A stretch of DNA of 34,229 nucleotides from Sphingobacteriaceae bacterium (GCA_024645045.1 JAHEGO010000010.1:1-34229), one strand, 5' to 3'; shown: positions 17,211 to 25,581, counted from the first letter of the stretch. A program made the numbers and translations. The notes: a model not told the origin generated them from the sequence alone.

Positions 17211-18005
17211 CTACATCAATTTAAATTTCACAGGTACGTTAAACTGTACACGTACTGGTCTACCATTTTGTCTGCCTGGTGTAAAGTTTGGAAGGTTTTT
17301 GATGACGCGTTTTGCTTCTTCATCGCAACCACCACCAATTCCTCTTAATATTTTTACGTCAGAAACGCTACCGTCTTTTTCCACAACGAAAGAAATAAAT
17401 ACAGTTCCTTCGATATTGTTTTCCCTAGCCATTGCTGGGTATTTTGTGTTTTTTGCAATGTATGCAATCAGAGCTCCTTCGCCGCCTCCTGGGAATTCCG
17501 GCATTTGTTCTACCGAAATAAATGGAGCTTCTTCACCTGTTACATCACCATCTAAACCACTTAAATCTACTTCTGCATTTGGATCACCTTGTACGGTTGT
17601 AACGCCTGCATCTACCTTTTTCAACTCTTCTTGAATTGGAGGTGGTTCATCAGGCACTTGATCATCCGGTTTAATTACCGGTGGTGTGAATTTAATTGTT
17701 GACTTCAATGGAGGTGGTGGAGGTGGAGGTGGAGTAGGTTGATTTTTATCAACCGGTGGTACATCTTCCAACACATTTGTTTGGTCAACTTTTACAATTT
17801 TTTCATCTGGAAGCGCATTTGAAATTAAACGAATAATTAAAGGGGCACTTACCGACAAAGTAAAAGCAACTATGGCCAAAACGATACCATAAAAAGCATG
17901 TTTTGGATAACTTTTACGAATTTCAAAAGCTCCGTATTCCTGGTTTTTGCCGCGGAATATTAGCTCTATCCATTTGCCATCATATAAATCTATTTTACCT
18001 GCCAT
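17211..18005 (-). CDS. tonB: Energy transducer TonB
   Basis: A 264-residue inner-membrane-anchored protein that carries energy from the ExbB/ExbD proton channel to TonB-dependent outer-membrane receptors. A cytoplasmic N-terminal stretch (residues 1-36, with YGAFEIRKSYPKHAFYG typical of Bacteroidota TonB) precedes one helix (about 37-60), a Pro-rich periplasmic linker with a run of eight prolines (about 92-99), and the TonB C-terminal domain (about 185-264). That domain contains YPAMARENNIEGTVFISFVV and a NVPVKFKLM ending. It lies between the second exbD and the small membrane protein gene, 21 and 5 bases away. Complete. Confidence 0.95.
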   Translation of the reverse strand: MAGKIDLYDGKWIELIFRGKNQEYGAFEIRKSYPKHAFYGIVLAIVAFTLSVSAPLIIRLISNALPDEKIVKVDQTNVLEDVPPVDKNQPTPPPPPPPPLKSTIKFTPPVIKPDDQVPDEPPPIQEELKKVDAGVTTVQGDPNAEVDLSGLDGDVTGEEAPFISVEQMPEFPGGGEGALIAYIAKNTKYPAMARENNIEGTVFISFVVEKDGSVSDVKILRGIGGGCDEEAKRVIKNLPNFTPGRQNGRPVRVQFNVPVKFKLM

Positions 18006-18026
18006 TTTCTAATTTCTTTTATAGAA

Positions 18027-18662
18027 TTATAATGTGGTTTTACTTAATAATTCTAAATCTATTGGCGTAATATCTACAATTGCATAGCGGCCAATATTAC
18101 AGATATTCATTTCATCTAAGATGTCTACTAAATTTCCGTATCTCGAATTGTCGTCTGCTTTTATAATTACGATTAATCCATCTTTGAAAGATTTAATTGC
18201 AAAAACTTTTGCTCTGAATTCTTCCTCTTTAATTTTATTTGACTGTAGTTGTTCTTTGTAAATTGCGATTGAATCTACGCTTGCATTTCTTATTTTATTT
18301 TCATTTAATAATACTTTGCGAATGCCCTCTTTACCATAATCTGTAACAGTTGTAGCGCCGGGCACACCTGTTTTTTCATCAACAAAATAGTATACAATTT
18401 TATTTTCTTTTGTAAGTAACACCGTCAATGTTTGAGATGCTTTTACTTTAGTTTGTTGATCTTCGGTAAGGTTTTTATCCTTAACGGGCATGTTAATTTC
18501 CATGGTTTGTGGCTTGTTCATGGAGGTCGTTAACATAAAGAAAGTAATCAATAAAAAACCTAAGTCTACCATGGGTGTAAAATCCACCCTTGTCGATAAT
18601 TTTTTACCTTTTTTCTTGCCTTTATGGGCTCCGCCACCGCCGCCGCTTTCTATATCTGCCAT
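18027..18662 (-). CDS. exbD: ExbD/TolR-type biopolymer transport protein, second copy
   Basis: A 211-residue protein with a Gly/Lys-rich cytoplasmic head (GGGGG near residues 7-11, then HKGKKKGKK), one transmembrane helix beginning VDFTPMVDLGFLLITFFML with the proton-carrying Asp33, and a periplasmic domain. It is about 70 residues longer than E. coli ExbD, owing to an insertion of charged sequence between the helix and the conserved VIIKADDNSRYGNLVDILD end block. It follows the first exbD by 20 bases. The two copies differ clearly in sequence, which suggests a mixed ExbD complex or separate partners. Confidence 0.93.
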   Translation of the reverse strand: MADIESGGGGGAHKGKKKGKKLSTRVDFTPMVDLGFLLITFFMLTTSMNKPQTMEINMPVKDKNLTEDQQTKVKASQTLTVLLTKENKIVYYFVDEKTGVPGATTVTDYGKEGIRKVLLNENKIRNASVDSIAIYKEQLQSNKIKEEEFRAKVFAIKSFKDGLIVIIKADDNSRYGNLVDILDEMNICNIGRYAIVDITPIDLELLSKTTL

Positions 18663-18682
18663 CGCTAATTTTTTTTGAATTA

Positions 18683-19282
18683 TTAATTCTCAGCCTTTTC
18701 CAAGCTTGTAATAAAGTTGAAACGATCTACTTTCTTATCTTGTAAAGTCGCAATTACTTGCTTTACCACAGGATATCCTGCATTTTGATCGCCTTTTACA
18801 GCAACCCTTAAAGCTTTATTTGTAAAACGAGCTTGTAGTACCCAGTCAGCTAATTCGTTATTCGTAGAATCTGAAGGGATTCCATTTTGTGCGAATTTTT
18901 TTCTGCCTTCTGCATCTAAGTCTAAATATTGACCAAGATTTTTTATCGATACACCAAAAGAACTCAACAATGAGAATTCTTTTTTCTGTTTATCATTAAA
19001 AGTAAGTTGGTATTTGGTAGCCATCTTATCTAACAATTCAACTCTGTTCGCTTCACCATCCATTGCAAAAAACACACGCGAATCTTTGTCGATCGTTAAT
19101 AATAAAATGTCTGTTTCTGGTAACTTTATTTCTGAGATTGATGATGGTGTTGTCACCGTCACTGGTTCATCAGGTTTAAACTTAGTAGCCAACATAAAGA
19201 ACGTAAGCAGCAAGAATGCCACGTCGGTCATTGCCGTCATGTCTACTACTGTACTCTTACGAGGAACCTTTACTTTTGACAT
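18683..19282 (-). CDS. exbD: ExbD/TolR-type biopolymer transport protein, first copy
   Basis: A 199-residue protein with the ExbD layout: a short basic N-terminus (MSKVKVPRKS), one helix VVDMTAMTDVAFLLLTFFML with the key Asp20, then a periplasmic region ending in LRVAVKGDQNAGYPVVKQVI, which matches the conserved ExbD end block. It has an extra stretch of roughly 60 residues (about 80-140) not found in the E. coli protein. It lies 40 bases after exbB and 20 before the second exbD. With ExbB it should form the proton-driven motor for TonB. Confidence 0.93.
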   Translation of the reverse strand: MSKVKVPRKSTVVDMTAMTDVAFLLLTFFMLATKFKPDEPVTVTTPSSISEIKLPETDILLLTIDKDSRVFFAMDGEANRVELLDKMATKYQLTFNDKQKKEFSLLSSFGVSIKNLGQYLDLDAEGRKKFAQNGIPSDSTNNELADWVLQARFTNKALRVAVKGDQNAGYPVVKQVIATLQDKKVDRFNFITSLEKAEN

Positions 19283-19322
19283 TGTATGTAATTATTTATG
19301 TTAAAATTAATTGGGGTAATTA

Positions 19323-20165
19323 TTATCTGTTTTTAGCAGCAAATGTTTGAACGATACTGTAACCAGCTTCATCGATTGCGTAAGTAATTGCATCGATTTT
19401 ACTTGTGAATACGTTGTACATAATTGTTGCAATTGCAGAGTTACCAATACCCAATGCTGTATTGATTAAGGCTTCAGAAATACCAGTTGCTAATGCTACT
19501 GAATCTGGAGAACCAGCGGTTGCCAATGCAGAGAACGCTTTAATCATACCCAATACTGTTCCTAATAAAGCGATCAAAGTTGATACTGACGCCATAGTTG
19601 CAATTACCACTAAGTTTTTCTCTAAACCTGGTAATTCTAAAGTTACTGACTCTTCAATTTCTTTTTGAATAGAAATAATTCTTTGATCAACTGGCATAGC
19701 AGTTAACGCTTCCATCTCTTTGTATTTCAACAAAGTTGAACGCATTACATTTGCAACTGAACCTCTTTGTTCGTCACATTCTTTAATTGCAGCGTCAACA
19801 TTATTTTGTTCTAATTTTGCTCTGATGTTTCTAACAAATGCTTCTGCGCTTCCTTTTCCTTGTGCTTTTCCAATTGTTAAAAAACGCTCAATAGAAAAAG
19901 TGATGTTCATCAATACCAAAGACAATAAGATTGGAACGATGTAACCACCTTTGTGGATTAATCCTAATACGTGTCCTGCACCTTCTTGAACTGGATGATT
20001 TGCTGGATCATTTCCTTCAAAGTTTGAAGGTGCACCCATCACAAATGTGAAAATTAAGATACCCACCAATAAACATAGTGGAATAGTAAATGATGCGAAA
20101 AAAGTACTCAATCCATTTCCTTTTTCAACTTTTGCAGCAGTAGCTACTTTTGCTTCGTTTGCCAT
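19323..20165 (-). CDS. exbB: MotA/TolQ/ExbB proton channel family protein
   Basis: A 280-residue, three-helix membrane protein that forms the stator pentamer of the Ton system. It has an N-terminal helix (about residues 27-45), a second at ILLSLVLMNITFSIERFL, a cytoplasmic loop, and the conserved C-terminal pair with LEKNLVVIATMASVSTLIAL followed by GTVLGMIKAFSALA and ISEALINTALGI, which carry the channel-lining Thr/Ser residues and the G-T-V-x-G-M signature. It is the first gene of the Ton operon, with about 50 bases between its ATG and an upstream terminator. I see no convincing promoter box there. Confidence 0.94.
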   Translation of the reverse strand: MANEAKVATAAKVEKGNGLSTFFASFTIPLCLLVGILIFTFVMGAPSNFEGNDPANHPVQEGAGHVLGLIHKGGYIVPILLSLVLMNITFSIERFLTIGKAQGKGSAEAFVRNIRAKLEQNNVDAAIKECDEQRGSVANVMRSTLLKYKEMEALTAMPVDQRIISIQKEIEESVTLELPGLEKNLVVIATMASVSTLIALLGTVLGMIKAFSALATAGSPDSVALATGISEALINTALGIGNSAIATIMYNVFTSKIDAITYAIDEAGYSIVQTFAAKNR

Positions 20166-20213
20166 TGTTTGATTAATTAGTTTTTATTTTAAGATTAAAC
20201 GTTACTATTTAGA

Positions 20214-20244
20214 TAAAAATTGCCCCTCAGTTCATTAAGGGGCA
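20214..20244 (-). terminator. Intrinsic terminator after the pckA-DUF3127 transcript
   Basis: The minus strand forms a 7-bp GC-rich stem, TGCCCCT / AGGGGCA (20221-20227 with 20238-20244), with a 10-base loop, followed by ATTTTTAT. It separates the DUF3127 gene (stop at 20362) from exbB (start at 20165) and marks the boundary between the two transcripts. Confidence 0.75.
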
Positions 20245-20329
20245 CACAAAAATAGAATATTTTAGGGATAAAAAAATTTTGAAACCATTTATTAACACAA
20301 AATTAACGCTGATTTTTAATTTTATACCT

Positions 20330-20352
20330 AAATTATTGATTATCAATAATTT
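20330..20352. repeat. Perfect 23-bp AT-rich palindrome
   Basis: Arms AAATTATTGAT and ATCAATAATTT (11 bases each) flank a single central T, 9 bases beyond the DUF3127 stop. It could be a protein-binding site or an RNA hairpin at the 3' end of the message, ahead of the stronger terminator about 90 bases further on. No U-tract follows directly in the minus direction. The remainder of 20166-20361 shows no gene. Confidence 0.6.
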
Positions 20353-20361
20353 ATTTCATTT

Positions 20362-20745
20362 TTAGAACGGAAGCGAGTCGTCTTCGCCATCTGCGCTACC
20401 AATGTTAAAAGCTGGTGGCTCTGTTGGCATTGGCGCCGCTGGTGCATTTGAACCAGATCCAGCACCTACACGCTCAATTCTCCAAGCAACCACATTCGTG
20501 ATATAATCTAATTCACCTGTTTTACGGGTAAATTGACGTCCAGTTAAATTGAATGAAACTTTAACTTGGTCTCCAATTTGATAAGCATCTACTAAGCTGC
20601 ATTTATCTTGATTCAATTGAAATTTTACATGTTGTAAATATCCATTGTCATCTATCTCCACTACAAATTCTCTTTTTTTGAATCGCTCTGTAATTTGTTG
20701 CGGATCAAAAATCTCATGTAATTTTCCTTGTGTTTCTAAAGCCAT
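20362..20745 (-). CDS. DUF3127 OB-fold protein with SSB-like acidic tail
   Basis: A 127-residue protein of the DUF3127 family, common in Bacteroidota. Family marks are GKLHEIFDPQQITERFKKRE, FVVEIDDNGYLQHVKFQ, IGDQVKVSFNLTGRQF and a region with YITNVVAWRIERV; the strand pattern fits an OB-fold. The last third is a low-complexity Gly/Ala/Pro linker ending in EDDSLPF, closely like the acidic C-terminal tip of SSB (DDDIPF) that recruits DNA-repair partners. It therefore looks like a single-stranded nucleic-acid-binding protein with a partner-binding tip, though no function is proven for the family as far as I know. It starts 17 bases after pckA, whose transcript it probably shares. Confidence 0.88.
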   Translation of the reverse strand: MALETQGKLHEIFDPQQITERFKKREFVVEIDDNGYLQHVKFQLNQDKCSLVDAYQIGDQVKVSFNLTGRQFTRKTGELDYITNVVAWRIERVGAGSGSNAPAAPMPTEPPAFNIGSADGEDDSLPF

Positions 20746-20762
20746 TTTTATTGTTTTTTAAT

Positions 20763-22373
20763 TTATGATTTTGCAACTGGTGCGGCTGCTAATGTTTCCG
20801 CTGAAACACCTGTTGCATATTGTTCGAAATTCTTAATAAATTTTTGAGCTAATTCATTTGCTTTGTGGTCGTAATCTGCTGCATTAGCCCAAGTGTTTCT
20901 TGGGTTTAAAATTTCAGCAGGAACATTCGGGCATGTTTTTGGCATTTGTAAACCAAAAACAGGGTGTTGCTCAAAGTCAACGCCAGCAAGCTCTCCATTC
21001 AATGCTGCAGTAATCATTGCACGCGTATAACTCAATTTCATTCTTGAGCCAGTGCCATAAGCACCTCCGGTCCAACCCGTGTTTACTAGCCAAACATTTA
21101 CTTGGTGCTCTTTCATTTTCTTACCTAACATTTCAGCATATTTTGCAGGGTGTAAAGGCAAAAACACTTTTCCGAAACAAGCTGAAAAAGTTGTTTGTGG
21201 TTCTGTTACTCCTGCTTCTGTTCCAGCAACTTTTGCTGTGTATCCAGAAATGAAATGATACATTGCTTGTCCTGCATCTAATTTAGAAATTGGAGGCAAA
21301 ACGCCGTATGCATCACACGTTAAAAAGAAAATATTTTTTGGATTGCTTGCCATTGAAGGCTCAACTGCATTTGCAATATGATGGATAGGATAAGCAACTC
21401 TAGTGTTTTCGGTTTTAGAAATATTAGAGAAGTCAACGGTTGAAGTGCCTTCGTAGCATACAATGTTTTCTAACAAAGCGCCAAATTTAATGGCTTCCCA
21501 AATTTCTGGTTCTTTTTCTTTCGTTAAATCAACACATTTAGCATAACAACCGCCTTCTAAATTAAATACTGTATCTGAAGCCCAACCATGTTCATCATCG
21601 CCAATTAACCCACGATTTGGATCGGCCGATAAAGTGGTTTTACCTGTGCCCGATAATCCGAAGAAAATTGCAGTATCGCCATCCTTACCAATGTTTGCAG
21701 AACAATGCATTGATAACACATCTTTGTCATGTGGTAATACAAAATTCAATACACCAAAGATTCCTTTTTTAATTTCTCCGGTATAGCCTGTTCCACCAAT
21801 TAAAATAATTTTTTTGGTGAAATTTAAAATAGCGAAATTATGTTGACGTGTGCCATCAATGGCTGGATCTGCTTTAAAACCTGGTGCGTTGACGATAGTC
21901 CATTCTGGAGAAAAATTTAAAATCTCATCGTGAGTTGGACGTAAAAATAAATTATTTGCAAAAATATTATGATATGCTTGTTCTGTTACGACGCGAATGT
22001 TTGTGCGAAATTTTGGATCGGCACATGCATAAGCATCTCTAACGAAAATTTCTTTTCCAGCTAAGTAAGCGCAAACTCTATGGTATAATAAATCGAATTT
22101 ATTGCTATCTAAAGGAATGTTTACATCGCCCCACCAAACTGCATTTTCAGTAATGGCATCTTTAACGATGAACCTATCTTTTGGTGATCTTCCAGTAAAT
22201 TCTCCTGTATCTGCGGCTAATGCGCCTGAATCAACCAAGGTGCCTTCGCCTCTTACAATTGCTTCTTCCACTAATTCTGCAGGAGTCAAATTCCAATAGG
22301 CTGCTGCAACATTTCCTAATCCTAAAGTAGCAACGCTCGCATTACTAGCTTTTATTCCAAATTCATTATTCAT
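20763..22373 (-). CDS. pckA: Phosphoenolpyruvate carboxykinase (ATP)
   Basis: A 536-residue cytosolic enzyme converting oxaloacetate plus ATP to phosphoenolpyruvate and CO2, the first step of gluconeogenesis (and the reverse, anaplerotic reaction in some anaerobes). The ATP-type signature is present: the P-loop-like kinase motif GLSGTGKTTLS (residues 239-249), the metal-binding DPNRGLIGDDEHGW (251-264), TGRSPKDRFIV near residue 60 (oxaloacetate-binding Arg), and LNPRNTWAN near the C-terminus. Length is normal. It is followed after 17 bases by the DUF3127 gene and has a good promoter candidate overlapping the end of the upstream SUI1 gene. Confidence 0.97.
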   Translation of the reverse strand: MNNEFGIKASNASVATLGLGNVAAAYWNLTPAELVEEAIVRGEGTLVDSGALAADTGEFTGRSPKDRFIVKDAITENAVWWGDVNIPLDSNKFDLLYHRVCAYLAGKEIFVRDAYACADPKFRTNIRVVTEQAYHNIFANNLFLRPTHDEILNFSPEWTIVNAPGFKADPAIDGTRQHNFAILNFTKKIILIGGTGYTGEIKKGIFGVLNFVLPHDKDVLSMHCSANIGKDGDTAIFFGLSGTGKTTLSADPNRGLIGDDEHGWASDTVFNLEGGCYAKCVDLTKEKEPEIWEAIKFGALLENIVCYEGTSTVDFSNISKTENTRVAYPIHHIANAVEPSMASNPKNIFFLTCDAYGVLPPISKLDAGQAMYHFISGYTAKVAGTEAGVTEPQTTFSACFGKVFLPLHPAKYAEMLGKKMKEHQVNVWLVNTGWTGGAYGTGSRMKLSYTRAMITAALNGELAGVDFEQHPVFGLQMPKTCPNVPAEILNPRNTWANAADYDHKANELAQKFIKNFEQYATGVSAETLAAAPVAKS

Positions 22374-22417
22374 TAAATGCTGTTTTTCGATAAGTAAAAT
22401 ATGATAAATAGGTGCCG

Positions 22418-22448
22418 CAAATTACTAAAAACAAAGTTTATCCACCAA
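22418..22448 (-). promoter_or_regulatory. Candidate promoter for pckA
   Basis: On the minus strand TTG (22446-22448), a 21-base spacer and TAATTTGC (box at 22418-22424) are seen about 45 bases before the pckA ATG, overlapping the SUI1 stop. The core TTTTAGTAATTTGCGGCA is nearly identical to the one before the NUDIX gene, with the same 21-base spacing. The box is one base shorter than the TAnnTTTG consensus. Confidence 0.5.
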
Positions 22449-22782
22449 TTCTTTTTACTTTATAACCTTCGGATTGTAATATTTGAATGATTTTTTCTCT
22501 AAAATCTCCTTGAATTAAAATCTCTCCCTCTTTTACAGTCCCACCAACACCACATTTTGACTTTAGTTTTTTTCCTAATTCTAGCAAATCTGACCCAGTA
22601 CCAACAAAACCAGTGATGAGTGTTACTGCTTTTCCTGCTCTTTGTTTTTTATCTAATTGAACGCGTAAATCTTGTTGGTTATTGGCTGGCGTTTGCGTTG
22701 TGTCTGCTTGGTCGTTTTGAAATTCAAAATCAGGATTGGTAGAATACATAATTCCACCTTGTGTATTATTTTTCTTTGACAT
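22438..22782 (-). CDS. yciH: SUI1/eIF1-like protein (YciH family)
   Basis: A 114-residue protein with a variable, Gln/Asn/Asp-rich N-terminus (residues 1-45) and a complete SUI1 domain (about 50-114): KAVTLITGFVGTGSDLLELG, KKLKSKCGVGGTVKEGEI and LIQGDFREKIIQIL with a VKRIGG ending. Eukaryotic eIF1 proofreads start-codon choice, and bacterial YciH has been linked to translation initiation fidelity or repression under stress. The exact role here is open. It lies 1 base after the lipid kinase gene. Confidence 0.92.
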   Translation of the reverse strand: MSKKNNTQGGIMYSTNPDFEFQNDQADTTQTPANNQQDLRVQLDKKQRAGKAVTLITGFVGTGSDLLELGKKLKSKCGVGGTVKEGEILIQGDFREKIIQILQSEGYKVKRIGG

Positions 22783-22783
22783 A

Positions 22784-23659
22784 TTATGGAACGATTACAT
22801 TTAAAGCCAATGGCTGAATGCTAATGTTTATATTTTCATTAATGATTTTCGCTTCTCCATCTAAGTGAATAACACTTTTTTTATTGTTACTAATTTGAAT
22901 GGATTTCCCTTGTAAACTGATCAAGTATTTTGAACGATCGGCAGATTTAGTGAAGAGCCTAAAAGCCATGATCGGCATTAAGATTAATGGAAATGGTTTA
23001 ACGATTATTAAATCGAGTAACCCGTCGTGTAATTGAGCCCTGGGTGCTATATGGGCTTCATTCCCATATTGGCTAGAATTGGCGATACTCAAAATAAATG
23101 CCCGTTCGTTGATCAGCTTTCCATCAATGTTTATTTGGTAATTTTCACTTTGGTAATTTTTTAATTCTCTAAATGTAGCTTTGATGTATCCAAGTAATCC
23201 GCGTTTTTTATCTTTAGAAAAAACATGGCTAATGTGCGCATCAAATCCTAAACCAGACATGTTAAAAAAGTAATTGTCGTTCAGTTTAGCGACATCAATT
23301 AAATCAGAATTTGTTTGATTGATAATGCTGAGTGCTTTTTTTGTATTCATCGGAATTTTTAAAGCCCTTGCCAATCCATTACCGGAACCAAAAGGTATGA
23401 TTGCAAGCTTTGTATCCGATCCAACAAGCGCTGCAGCAATTTCATTGATAGTGCCGTCACCGCCAACTGCCACAACAATTTGAGCGCCTTCCTGAATAGC
23501 AATTTTAGTTATTTCGAAAGCATGGTTTACCCTTTCTGTTTGAATAATTTGATATTCAAATTTTGATTGGTCTAACTGCTTTTCAATTGTTTGAGAAAAA
23601 TTAAATTTATTTTTCCCGCCAGCAATTGGATTAATGATGAATGCTATTTTTATCTTCAA
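22784..23659 (-). CDS. Diacylglycerol kinase-type lipid kinase (YegS/DgkB family)
   Basis: A 291-residue soluble lipid kinase. Key motifs are NPIAGG (residues 10-15), the nucleotide-binding VGGDGTINEIA (65-75) and FGSGNGLARAL (90-100); the C-terminal beta-domain includes LHDGLLDLIIV and ends with VIHLDGEA. The family phosphorylates diacylglycerol or related lipids with ATP. The start codon is TTG (23657-23659): the NPxAGG motif lies so near the start that no later site fits, and the TTG overlaps the TGA of the LTA-synthase-type gene in a 4-base TTGA. This implies translational coupling, and coupling of lipid recycling with the upstream enzyme is a reasonable inference. Confidence 0.93.
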   Translation of the reverse strand: MKIKIAFIINPIAGGKNKFNFSQTIEKQLDQSKFEYQIIQTERVNHAFEITKIAIQEGAQIVVAVGGDGTINEIAAALVGSDTKLAIIPFGSGNGLARALKIPMNTKKALSIINQTNSDLIDVAKLNDNYFFNMSGLGFDAHISHVFSKDKKRGLLGYIKATFRELKNYQSENYQINIDGKLINERAFILSIANSSQYGNEAHIAPRAQLHDGLLDLIIVKPFPLILMPIMAFRLFTKSADRSKYLISLQGKSIQISNNKKSVIHLDGEAKIINENINISIQPLALNVIVP

Positions 23660-25539
23660 CGGGAATGGTAATTGTTTTCTATTAAAGTTTTATTGAATTG
23701 CTGAATATAAGCAGCAGTAAATTCTTTCATTTTGTTTTCTTTTACAGTTGCTTTGCTTTTTAAATTAGCTTTCAAATAAGGGTCGGTTTTATAATTATAA
23801 AACGCCAATGTTTGATCTTCTGCAAACTGCAAAACATGCGTAGAATCTATCAATTGGTAGATTCCATCTCTGTAATTAATGGCGTATGGATATGCCTTTT
23901 CTCGTAACACACTTTCGCCAAATGCGTTAAATGGTTTATCAAAATGTAAGTAATCTAAAACAGTTGGCATAATATCAATTTGCGATGCAACTTGACTGTT
24001 TCTTCCGATTAAATTTTTACTTGATGGGTCAAATAATATAATTGGAATTTGATAGTAAGCAACCTTAGTGTCATATTGCACTGCATCTGCATCCGGAGTA
24101 TGATCAGGAACAATTACAAACAATGTATTGGTGTACCAATTTTTTGTTCGTGCATACTCGAAAAAATGTTTTAATGCTTGGTCGGTATAACGATAACTTT
24201 TTTGCTTAGGGGTTTTCATTTCCGAAAAATCATTTTTACTTGATTCTGGTAAGTCATAAGGTGGGTGCGAAGACAAAGAAAACAAACCAACTACAAAAGG
24301 TTTTGGTAAGGAGCCAAGCTCATGTGCAACATAATCGAAGTAAGGTGCATCATAAATTCCCCAATGGCCGTCATAATCTGCTATTGTTGGGTATTCATTC
24401 ATCCCGAAATAATGGTCAAAACCTGCTTTTTTGGCAAATGCGTCAAAATTCATCGACCCATTAATGCCGCCATGATAAAATGCGCTATAATAGCCCTTCT
24501 GTTTTAATAGATTTGGTAAAGTGGTTAATTCGTTGTTTTGATATACGGTATTGATATATGATTCATTTAAAAGAGAGGGAAGCGAAGCGAATATACTAGG
24601 CATTGCTTCGTTTGATTTTTTTCCGTTAGCAAAAGCATGTTCAATTAAATAGCTTTCTTTTATTAAGCTATCTAAAAAAGGTGCGCAAGTTTTTTCATGA
24701 CTCAAACTTCCTATATATTCATTTGAAAAACTTTCTAAAATAATAACAACCACATTTTTTTTATCAAATAAAAACTGGCTTTTATAATTTCTTTCAGTAT
24801 TGAAAATTTGATTTGCCTTTTGATTAGAAAAATAATTCTTTCGGCTAAGCGGTTTTTTATTGCTGCTCTGTAAAATGGTAAATGGTGTATTTAGTACTAA
24901 AGCTGCGTTATTTGGGTCTCCATAATAAGAAGCTGCAATCATCTGTAGTGGCTTAGTTTGCAGGCCTCCGCGCATTCCAATAATTGTAATTCCTAAAAAT
25001 AAAAATGAGGCAACTGATTTTAGAACATAAAAGTTTTTCTTCTCTGCTTTTTTATGTAATTCAATTTTATCGTAGCCCTTAATTAAAAAATATATTAATA
25101 TAAAAGCGATTAAAAACAAATACCAATAACTAGCAATGTAACTTGGCAATAATTTAATGATATTATTTTCACCGGAAAATAATTCGAAGGTGGTTCTTTT
25201 TTTCTGAAATTGATAAAACTTTAAATCGATTGCGCTACCTAAAATGGCAAGCGAATTAAATATGACAAATAGTATTTTGGGTAAATTAAACTTAGCGTTT
25301 TTGCTGGGTATAAAATCGAAATAAATTGCGGCTAGAATAAATAAAACATTGCTATAAAATATAGCAGATAAGTCAAATCGAATGCCATGTAAAAAAGCAA
25401 CCAGCAGATTTTCAAAGCTGGAATTAGCAAAACTTGTATAGTTGAATAACAAAAACAGCAGCCTGCAGATGCTATAGAGTAAGGTTACCCATAACAACTG
25501 TTTGCTTATCTGACGAATGGAATGAAAACGATAAGTCAT
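23656..25539 (-). CDS. LTA synthase-family sulfatase-fold membrane enzyme
   Basis: A 627-residue protein with about five N-terminal transmembrane helices (residues 1-190) and an extracytoplasmic alkaline-phosphatase-fold domain (about 260-560). Catalytic marks are VVVIILESFSNEYIG (metal ligand Glu269), ANGKKSNEAMPSIFASLPS (probable nucleophile Ser309 in place of the Thr of Staphylococcus LtaS), FYHGGINGSMNF, and PDHTPD (metal ligands Asp479, His480). Relatives move phosphoglycerol or phosphoethanolamine from phospholipids to glycans or lipids. With a Gram-negative background, the acceptor is unlikely to be true lipoteichoic acid; periplasmic glucan- or lipid-modifying relatives such as OpgB/MdoB are a closer guide. 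Its TGA overlaps the lipid kinase start. Confidence 0.9.
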   Translation of the reverse strand: MTYRFHSIRQISKQLLWVTLLYSICRLLFLLFNYTSFANSSFENLLVAFLHGIRFDLSAIFYSNVLFILAAIYFDFIPSKNAKFNLPKILFVIFNSLAILGSAIDLKFYQFQKKRTTFELFSGENNIIKLLPSYIASYWYLFLIAFILIYFLIKGYDKIELHKKAEKKNFYVLKSVASFLFLGITIIGMRGGLQTKPLQMIAASYYGDPNNAALVLNTPFTILQSSNKKPLSRKNYFSNQKANQIFNTERNYKSQFLFDKKNVVVIILESFSNEYIGSLSHEKTCAPFLDSLIKESYLIEHAFANGKKSNEAMPSIFASLPSLLNESYINTVYQNNELTTLPNLLKQKGYYSAFYHGGINGSMNFDAFAKKAGFDHYFGMNEYPTIADYDGHWGIYDAPYFDYVAHELGSLPKPFVVGLFSLSSHPPYDLPESSKNDFSEMKTPKQKSYRYTDQALKHFFEYARTKNWYTNTLFVIVPDHTPDADAVQYDTKVAYYQIPIILFDPSSKNLIGRNSQVASQIDIMPTVLDYLHFDKPFNAFGESVLREKAYPYAINYRDGIYQLIDSTHVLQFAEDQTLAFYNYKTDPYLKANLKSKATVKENKMKEFTAAYIQQFNKTLIENNYHSR

Positions 25540-25581
25540 ATAGACTGATTTTGCATAATTTAAATAGGATACAATATTATC

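Noticed and set aside
23656..25539. LTA synthase as a sign of a Gram-positive host
   Set aside because: TonB, ExbB/D, lipoproteins and the gene set show a Gram-negative envelope. The family also includes Gram-negative phosphoglycerol and phosphoethanolamine transferases.
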